NCBI GenBank assembly: GCA_947303585.1 | Contig: CAMYYT010000005.1 | Location: 1 to 49,953 of the forward strand | Direction of reading: 5' to 3' | Length of the DNA stretch: 49,953 bases | Source of the DNA: an uncultured Pseudomonadota bacterium | GTDB taxonomy: Bacteria; Pseudomonadota; Alphaproteobacteria; Rs-D84 | Shown: positions 45,153-49,953 of the stretch, in pieces | How positions within the stretch are numbered: position 1 is the first letter of the stretch | Layout: every line of letters begins with the position of its first letter | Translations under genes and position numbers: made by a program | Notes under the pieces: model-generated | Told to the model about the DNA's origin: nothing | The model's input: only the letters and a program-made list of their open reading frames with translations | Database searches by the model: none

Positions 45153-45179
45153 TAAAAAATGTCCCAACCGGGACATTTT
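45153..45179 (-). terminator. terminator hairpin left of the structured RNA
   Basis: ATGTCCC/GGGACAT with loop AACC. The longer T run is on the minus strand, so it best fits termination of leftward transcription. Confidence 0.6.
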
Positions 45180-45184
45180 CCATT

Positions 45185-45350
45185 ACTGGCGGATGGTGAG
45201 GGGCGCCTCGATACACAATAACAAAAATCTATAAAAACTCGTGGGGACACAAACTCCGTTTTTATGATTTTTTTAATTGTGTATTCTCGTATTGGTCATG
45301 CGTGCCTATCGGCACTCTGACCTATCCCCCACCATCCTTTGTTAAAATCA
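45185..45350 (+). ncRNA. ssrS: structured RNA, probably 6S-like
   Basis: About 150 bases without a coding frame that fold into a long rod. A closing stem GGATGGTG-a-GGGG/CCCC-CACCATCC (45191-45203 with 45326-45337) encloses a bubble. A terminal arm follows, ATACACAAT/ATTGTGTAT then AAAAATC-t-ATAAAAAC/GTTTTTATGATTTTT. The 3' side of the bubble holds a small hairpin, GGTCA..GTGCC/GGCAC..TGACC. Length, the asymmetric central bubble, the 3'-side hairpin and GCCTCGATA on the 5' side (compare GAGCCGATA in E. coli) fit 6S RNA, which binds sigma70 polymerase. A terminator follows at once. Orientation is inferred; the minus strand could fold too. Confidence 0.5.
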
Positions 45351-45376
45351 AAAAAACCACCGCTGGTGGTTTTTTA
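45348..45376. terminator. terminator right of the structured RNA
   Basis: AAAAAACCACC/GGTGGTTTTTT with loop GCT. Works on either strand: for the 6S-like RNA rightward, or for the glycan genes leftward. Confidence 0.85.
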
Positions 45377-45381
45377 AGATT

Positions 45382-45675
45382 TTAATCTGGCGGGACAGAA
45401 GATATTCGAAAGGTCGGATTTTTTTGCCACGTGTGCGAATTTCTTCTTTTTACACAAAGTATTGTCATGATATTTTTTTTACCCCACAAAAGCCAAAATT
45501 TCGAATGTTTCCAGGGATTGTTTTTATAAAAAATATATTGTACAAATATTGGTGTCTTATAAAAACGTGCATATCGTTTGGCATATAAACAAGAACGTCG
45601 AAAAGGTAGAATATAGAGCAGTTTTGTTACCGGATTAACAAGATGGTAAAAACAACCAATTATATTCTGGAAATG
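45382..45675 (-). pseudogene. 3' remnant of a lost gene
   Basis: An open minus-strand frame with no start codon in a usable place. It reads FYHLVNPVTKLLYILPFRRS, CLYAKRYARFYKTPIFVQYI and KNNPWKHSKFWLLWGKKN, then runs to a stop. The basic, aromatic composition resembles C-terminal ends of surface glycosyltransferases. It overlaps the last residues of the FkbM gene in another frame. It fills the gap between the structured RNA and the FkbM gene. Best read as a decayed gene. Confidence 0.35.
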
Positions 45676-46477
45676 TTATAGGTTTATCGTATCCCAAATC
45701 TTGCAAGATTTGTATAACTTCTTCTGCATGACAGGGCAAGTAGTCGTGACAATATGCAGGAAAGCTTTCTATGAAGATAGTGGGTTTGTGTTTTTTTATC
45801 GTATTTATCATTCCTTTTAAAACTTCTATTTCAAAGCCTTCCACGTCTATTTTTATAAAATCTATTTTATTTACGTTTAATTTGAATTTATCCAAAGATA
45901 CAATTGAAATGGCAAATTTGTTTTGTGTGTTTGATACCTTGATGCTGGTTCCTCCAATATTGTCAGACGCCATAAAATCAATTTCTCCGTCCTCGCAATC
46001 GTGCCCCAGACCGACATTATATGCAGTCACAATTTTATCAAGATTATTTATTTTAATGTTGTTTCGTAGCATTCTGAAAGTTTCTTGAACCGGCTCAAAA
46101 GCAATTACACGCTTTGCGCCGCCGATTGTTGAAAAAAACACCGAATGATTACCGATATTTGCGCCGATGTCCAATATGGTGGCATTTTTCGGTAAATATT
46201 TCAACAGAGTGTAAAGGATGTCTTGCTCAAAAAATTTAGATGTGTTCACGATAGTGCGTTGTATTACGTCCCACGGATACAAAGGGCAATACATTTTTAC
46301 AGAATTTGGCATTGTAAAAACATCACCGTTTTGTATCAAAGACATTTTCCTGCAAATCGTATCTGTATCAGAAAAAAACGGAATATATTTTGGTAATATA
46401 CTGTGCTTTCGTTGGAATTTGCGACGTTTGTCTTTTGATATAATAAAAAAAGATATTATTTTCAGTATGCCTTTCAT
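45635..46477 (-). CDS. FkbM family SAM-dependent methyltransferase
   Basis: 280 residues. The SAM-binding motif ILDIGANIGNHSVFF is followed by VIAFEPVQETFRMLRNNI and the family block IDFIKIDVEGFEIEVLKG. It ends EYNWLFLPSC. FkbM proteins O-methylate sugars or polyketides and are common in capsule and LPS clusters. The N-terminal 60 residues are hydrophobic and basic, which may place it at the membrane. It starts 18 bases after the hexapeptide acyltransferase stop, so the two are an operon. Confidence 0.88.
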   Translation of the reverse strand: MKGILKIISFFIISKDKRRKFQRKHSILPKYIPFFSDTDTICRKMSLIQNGDVFTMPNSVKMYCPLYPWDVIQRTIVNTSKFFEQDILYTLLKYLPKNATILDIGANIGNHSVFFSTIGGAKRVIAFEPVQETFRMLRNNIKINNLDKIVTAYNVGLGHDCEDGEIDFMASDNIGGTSIKVSNTQNKFAISIVSLDKFKLNVNKIDFIKIDVEGFEIEVLKGMINTIKKHKPTIFIESFPAYCHDYLPCHAEEVIQILQDLGYDKPITFPEYNWLFLPSC

Positions 46478-46495
46478 GGTGCGTCCATATTGTGT

Positions 46496-47149
46496 TTAAT
46501 ATATTTCTATTTTTTTATCCCAATCAATGTTGCGCTTCACAATTTTTGCAGGATTTCCTGCAAAAACTGTATTTGTTTCGTAGAATGCCTTTGATACAAC
46601 AGCAGAATTTGCGACGACCGAGTTGTTCGGGATTTTTGCCCGCTTTGTCAAGATGGCATTTGCACCAATCCAACAATGGTCGCCAATGACCACAGAATCC
46701 TGTGGAATATTTATAACCTGTTTTGTTTTTTTATCAATCAGCGCATGAAAATCAGATGCCCATATTTGAATATTACTTGAAATTAAACAGTCTTTTCCGA
46801 TATCGCATTTTGCACCGGCGGATATATAAATGTGTATTTCTTGGATGTACGTGTTGTCACCGATACAAAGGTAATTACCATTTCCGCGTTCCATCAATAT
46901 ATTTGTGTCGTTAACTATACAATTTTTGCCCAATTTTACAACATTATTATCGGATAATATCGTGATGTTTATATGTGCGGGGTTTAACGGTAGCCCCACA
47001 TAAATTGTGTTGTTATTCCCATGTATTTTGATTTTGCCCAATTTGCCAATTTCTTGGCGACCCAACTTAAAAAGTTTGTCGTCCTCAACAGCAACGACAA
47101 TGTTGTTTTTACCCTTGATATCAAATTTATTAAAACCGAATATTGACAT
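46496..47149 (-). CDS. hexapeptide-repeat (left-handed beta-helix) acyltransferase
   Basis: 217 residues built of irregular hexapeptide turns (KIKIHGNNNTIYVG, NYLCIGDNTYIQE, CDIGKDCLISSNIQIWASD) and the classic C-terminal block VVIGDHCWIGANAILTKRAK with FAGNPAKIVKR. The first part is an unusual early helix seen in glycan O-acetyltransferases. It probably acetylates a sugar of the surface polysaccharide; the histidine in SDFHALID is the likely base. Its promoter leaves only about 4 bases before the ATG, so it is likely leaderless. Confidence 0.88.
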   Translation of the reverse strand: MSIFGFNKFDIKGKNNIVVAVEDDKLFKLGRQEIGKLGKIKIHGNNNTIYVGLPLNPAHINITILSDNNVVKLGKNCIVNDTNILMERGNGNYLCIGDNTYIQEIHIYISAGAKCDIGKDCLISSNIQIWASDFHALIDKKTKQVINIPQDSVVIGDHCWIGANAILTKRAKIPNNSVVANSAVVSKAFYETNTVFAGNPAKIVKRNIDWDKKIEIY

Positions 47150-47159
47150 ATCGTATGGT

Positions 47160-47187
47160 ATTGTAATTTATAGTGTTGTTTTTTCAA
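47160..47187 (-). promoter_or_regulatory. promoter for the hexapeptide acyltransferase-FkbM pair
   Basis: On the minus strand, TTGAAA and TACAAT with a 16-base spacer, ending 11 bases before the ATG. No ribosome site lies between. Confidence 0.5.
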
Positions 47188-47247
47188 GCTTTTTTTTTGA
47201 CATTTGGTGTTTTATGTACAATCATAATAAAAAAAAGAGGTTTTGCA

Positions 47248-48009
47248 ATGGTGCCAAAAATTTCCGTTTTTATGCCCGCGTATAATTCTGAAGCATTTAT
47301 AGCAGAGGCCATAGAAAGTATTTTAAATCAAACTTTCAAAGACTTTGAATTTATAATAATAAACGATGGCTCCACAGATAATACGTGGAATATAATACAA
47401 AAATATGCAAAACAAGATGACAGAATTCGTGCGTATTCCAGATGTAAAAACAAAGGAATTGTTTATACGGCAAATGAAGGTTTTGATCTGGTCAGGGGTG
47501 AATATATTGCCCGCATGGACAGCGATGATGTGTCTTTGCCCGGACGTTTTGAAAAACAGATAACATATATGGATGAACATCCAGATGTCGGGTTGCTTGG
47601 GGCATGGACACAATATTTTCCTGGATTTGATATTTCCAAACGACCAGAGAATATAGATTTGTTTTATCTGTTAAAAGATTGTCCGGTGGACCAACCTGTT
47701 GTAATGATAAGAAAATCAGTCATAGATAAATATAAGTTACGATATGATGAAGATTATTTGGCATGTGAAGATCAAGAATTATGGTTTAGATTGATCAAGG
47801 TTTCCAAAATAGCAAACTTGCAAGAATTGTTATTGATGCACAGATGGCATGGAAATAATATATCAATCAAAATGGGCGATGTTCAACAACAGAATATTCA
47901 AAAAATTAGAAAACAGATTTTGAATTTCATAACGACTTCGAAAAAAGAGCAGGACGCCATAGCAAAAATTATACCGGAAATGTTTGAGCCATTGCTATTA
48001 AAATCTTGA
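47248..48009 (+). CDS. family 2 glycosyltransferase
   Basis: 253 residues from the ATG with AAGAGG eight bases upstream; the track start 25 codons earlier is hydrophobic and lacks a ribosome site. GT-A fold: ISVFMPAYNSEAFIAEAIES, IIINDGSTDNTW, then the metal site ARMDSDDVSLPGRF and the acceptor block CEDQELWFRL. It transfers a nucleotide-activated sugar, probably to a surface glycan. Divergent from the acyltransferase pair and upstream of the radical SAM gene. Confidence 0.9.
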   Translation: MVPKISVFMPAYNSEAFIAEAIESILNQTFKDFEFIIINDGSTDNTWNIIQKYAKQDDRIRAYSRCKNKGIVYTANEGFDLVRGEYIARMDSDDVSLPGRFEKQITYMDEHPDVGLLGAWTQYFPGFDISKRPENIDLFYLLKDCPVDQPVVMIRKSVIDKYKLRYDEDYLACEDQELWFRLIKVSKIANLQELLLMHRWHGNNISIKMGDVQQQNIQKIRKQILNFITTSKKEQDAIAKIIPEMFEPLLLKS

Positions 48010-48033
48010 CAGCAACATATTTTGTGCTAAATT
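48006..48033 (+). promoter_or_regulatory. promoter for the radical SAM-HD pair
   Basis: TTGACA and TAAATT with a 16-base spacer, overlapping the stop of the glycosyltransferase gene. Confidence 0.5.
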
Positions 48034-48056
48034 GCATATGAACAAAAGGTAAGAAC

Positions 48057-49508
48057 GTGAAGTTTGAAGATGGCACCACTTTGGTACAATTATATGATAA
48101 TGTGTACTGTTTAAATAACGCTTATCGTCAGTCGCAAATTTTTGGTGACCGTACATTAAAAGATGTTTTTGAGAATTTATCCAAAAATAATTATGTAAAT
48201 TCTGATACTTATGATATGCTGTCACATAATAATTTTTTAACAAATCAAAGACCAGATGCATACAAGCAAAAATTATTACAAGATTCTGTTAAATATAGTG
48301 TACAACCAAAATTTAATTTGTTGCGAATTTTGCTGACTGATGTTTGTAATTTAAATTGTGATTATTGCAAAGTTATAAGATTAATAGATGCGCCGGCGGC
48401 AAAACCAACACAACCAGACCGTTTAGAAAAGGCTATAAAATTTTTCTTTGAAAATTCTATTGCGGCAGAACCAAAAATAATTCATATTACTGGTGGTGAA
48501 CCCACATTATTTTTTGATAGTATAAGACAAATAATACAATTCAAAAACACTTATGCGCGCTTAAATGAAAATTGTTGGATTGTTTTGGGAACAAATGCCG
48601 TTGCGATAACACCAGAAAAGGCAAAATTTTTGGCTGACAACAATATAAAATGTATTGTGTCAATGGACGGACCAGAACAAGTACATAATATTTTACGAAA
48701 AAATCATGCTGGTCAGGGAACATGGGCAATCGTTGATAAAAATATTAAAATGTTACAATCGTATGGCATAGAGGTCTCTATTTCTGCGGTGATGGGGAAA
48801 CACACGATTTATAATGCTGATGAAAACATCTCTTTTTTGATAAACGAATATAATCCAACTGGCCTAGGTATTAACTTTATGAAGCCGCCGACTACAAATT
48901 CTGGCGATTATAAATATTTAATTGATGAAAAATTATATGCGGAAACAATGTACGGATTACATCAAAAATATCGTGCGCGTGGCGTGTTTTTCGAACTTAT
49001 TTTCAGACACTTAGAGCCTTTTGTAAAACAAAATTTCAGATTTCATGATTGTGGGGCCGCTGCTAGCAAGAATTTGAATATTGATGCCAAAGGCAATATT
49101 GGTCCATGTAAATCTTTCCTGTTATTAAACAAGATGGCAATGAAGAATATAGATAGCCAAGAATACGTTGATATTGTATCTGCAAATTGGGAAAAAAGAT
49201 CGCCGATTCATTTTGAACATTGTCAAAATTGCCAAAGCATCGGTATATGTGGAAACGGCTGTGCATATGATGCTTTTGTGAATAATCAGGATATGTTGGC
49301 CATAGATACGCGTGGTTGTAAATATGTAAAACATTTTTATGATTTGTTTTTAAAAGATTTATATGACATATCGTGCAAAACACATGATGGGCAAAATATT
49401 TTTATGCCATCTCAAGCGGACAGACAACAAATGTTAGGAAAAGTAAAGGAAATTCAAAATTCTTTAAGTTATTCAATTGGACATCAAACAAAACAGTTTC
49501 AAAAATGA
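48057..49508 (+). CDS. radical SAM protein with SPASM domain
   Basis: 483 residues from a GTG with AAAAGG upstream. The [4Fe-4S] motif is CNLNCDYC near residue 98, followed by ITGGEPTLFF. The C-terminal SPASM-type cysteines are spaced CGAAASKNLNIDAKGNIGPC, then CQNCQSIGICGNGC, then a single Cys in TRGCKYV. Proteins of this class (PqqE, anSME, peptide maturases) modify peptides or proteins using auxiliary clusters. The N-terminal 90 residues are an extra domain of unknown type. No precursor peptide gene was found nearby. Its stop overlaps the start of the HD gene (ATGA), indicating coupling. Confidence 0.88.
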   Translation: MKFEDGTTLVQLYDNVYCLNNAYRQSQIFGDRTLKDVFENLSKNNYVNSDTYDMLSHNNFLTNQRPDAYKQKLLQDSVKYSVQPKFNLLRILLTDVCNLNCDYCKVIRLIDAPAAKPTQPDRLEKAIKFFFENSIAAEPKIIHITGGEPTLFFDSIRQIIQFKNTYARLNENCWIVLGTNAVAITPEKAKFLADNNIKCIVSMDGPEQVHNILRKNHAGQGTWAIVDKNIKMLQSYGIEVSISAVMGKHTIYNADENISFLINEYNPTGLGINFMKPPTTNSGDYKYLIDEKLYAETMYGLHQKYRARGVFFELIFRHLEPFVKQNFRFHDCGAAASKNLNIDAKGNIGPCKSFLLLNKMAMKNIDSQEYVDIVSANWEKRSPIHFEHCQNCQSIGICGNGCAYDAFVNNQDMLAIDTRGCKYVKHFYDLFLKDLYDISCKTHDGQNIFMPSQADRQQMLGKVKEIQNSLSYSIGHQTKQFQK

Positions 49509-49953
49509 TAAAAAGAAATACTTTGTTTTCTGTTTTAATAACTGGATACAGTATTTTGAATCGCCGCAATAATTTTGTTCATAATTTTAATCATTGCAGA
49601 CGTGTGTTTCTTAATAATGTTCGTGTTTTGGGATTGCGGTCTTTGCCCGTGCTTCATATTTTGTTATTGGCAGCAATGTGGCATGATGTCGGACAAAACG
49701 ATTTTAAACAACAGACCAAATATCATCATATATATTCTGCCAGATTATTCAAATATTTTACCAAAGAAAATAAATACACAGATATCGTTGTGAATATAAT
49801 TTTATGTCACAGAAATCGTGGTGCAAATGCGCAATATTGCCCAAAAACATTATTACAACAGGCCTTTTTTGATGCTGATAAATTGGACGTGTTAAATATA
49901 CCACGGTCAAAAAAATTGATAAAAATGTATTCGCGTGGTTTTTCATGTGGTGA
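49505..49953 (+). CDS. HD-domain protein, 3' end missing
   Basis: Not in the ORF track because no stop lies in the window. It starts at an ATG overlapping the radical SAM stop. It reads MIKRNTLFSVLITGYSI and then shows HD-superfamily elements in order: FNHCRRV, the His-Asp pair in MWHDVGQ, HHIYSARLF, and the late aspartate in FFDADKLD. HD proteins are metal-dependent phosphohydrolases or related enzymes; the substrate is unknown. At least 149 residues. Coupled translation suggests it works with the radical SAM protein. Confidence 0.75.
   Translation, partial: MIKRNTLFSVLITGYSILNRRNNFVHNFNHCRRVFLNNVRVLGLRSLPVLHILLLAAMWHDVGQNDFKQQTKYHHIYSARLFKYFTKENKYTDIVVNIILCHRNRGANAQYCPKTLLQQAFFDADKLDVLNIPRSKKLIKMYSRGFSCG

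Noticed and set aside
45185-45350. Retron msr-msd RNA
   Set aside because: The long hairpin looks similar, but no reverse transcriptase gene is adjacent and the closing stem lacks the expected branching-G arrangement.

Overview
The window is AT-rich DNA from a Gram-negative bacterium. It is most likely an uncultured, host-associated, fermentative alphaproteobacterium; this is inferred from gene content only. Support comes from separate long rpoB and rpoC genes, lgt, mltB, several signal-peptide-bearing beta-barrel proteins ending in Phe, an OlsB/OlsA-like lipid pair, an IHF-like protein, L-lactate dehydrogenase and a clostridial-type 2[4Fe-4S] ferredoxin. Promoters of the form TTGNNN-16/18-TATAAT-like are easy to see, and many genes end in short GC hairpins with T runs.

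Layout. 0-8.3 kb: rpoB (5' end cut by the window edge) and rpoC. 8.4-9.7 kb: rpmF-plsX, without the usual fabH. 9.8-12.8 kb (minus): a large Cys-rich exported protein and an orphan mraZ. 13.1-15.7 kb: a small unknown gene, a degenerate small GNAT-like protein, ldh, and a divergent phosphate acyltransferase-like gene. 15.7-19 kb (minus): an archaeal/eukaryal-type proS and an olsB-olsA-like pair. 19.1-20.3 kb: the most striking locus, described below. 20.3-22.9 kb (minus): mltB-like gene and a beta-barrel gene. 23-26 kb: hemW and an M13 peptidase. 26-29.2 kb: IHF-like gene, tRNA-Arg(CCT), a small Cys-rich membrane protein, an exported protein, a periplasmic thioredoxin-fold protein with an A10 tract, and cvpA. 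29.2-35.7 kb: tRNA-Thr(TGT), a U32-family gene (trhP-like), a glycine-zipper exported protein and two outer-membrane barrels. 35.9-43.7 kb: unknown small genes, single-chain glyS, ferredoxin, a Bax-inhibitor-1 protein, lgt with an ASCH-domain gene, an ABC exporter and a NUDIX hydrolase. 43.7-45.7 kb: a broken small gene, an S66 peptidase, a likely 6S-like RNA and a gene remnant. 45.6-49.95 kb: a surface-glycan or modification island with an FkbM methyltransferase, a hexapeptide acyltransferase, a family 2 glycosyltransferase, a SPASM radical SAM protein and an HD-domain protein cut by the window edge.

Main discovery. The gene at 19157-20052 appears to have two diversification devices in one exported protein. 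An (AC)15 tract sits between the start codon and the signal peptide and leaves the sequenced copy out of frame; loss of one AC unit or gain of two restores it. The GC-rich C-terminus has the codon signature of a diversity-generating retroelement (DGR) variable region: runs of NNC codons set between codons with few adenines, followed by a hairpin. No reverse transcriptase or template repeat lies in this window, so the DGR part is inference. A second candidate switch is the A10 tract at 28319-28328, where one frame ends a soluble thioredoxin-like protein and the other adds a C-terminal membrane helix.

About half of the smaller genes have no recognisable function and are described only by what can be seen in them.
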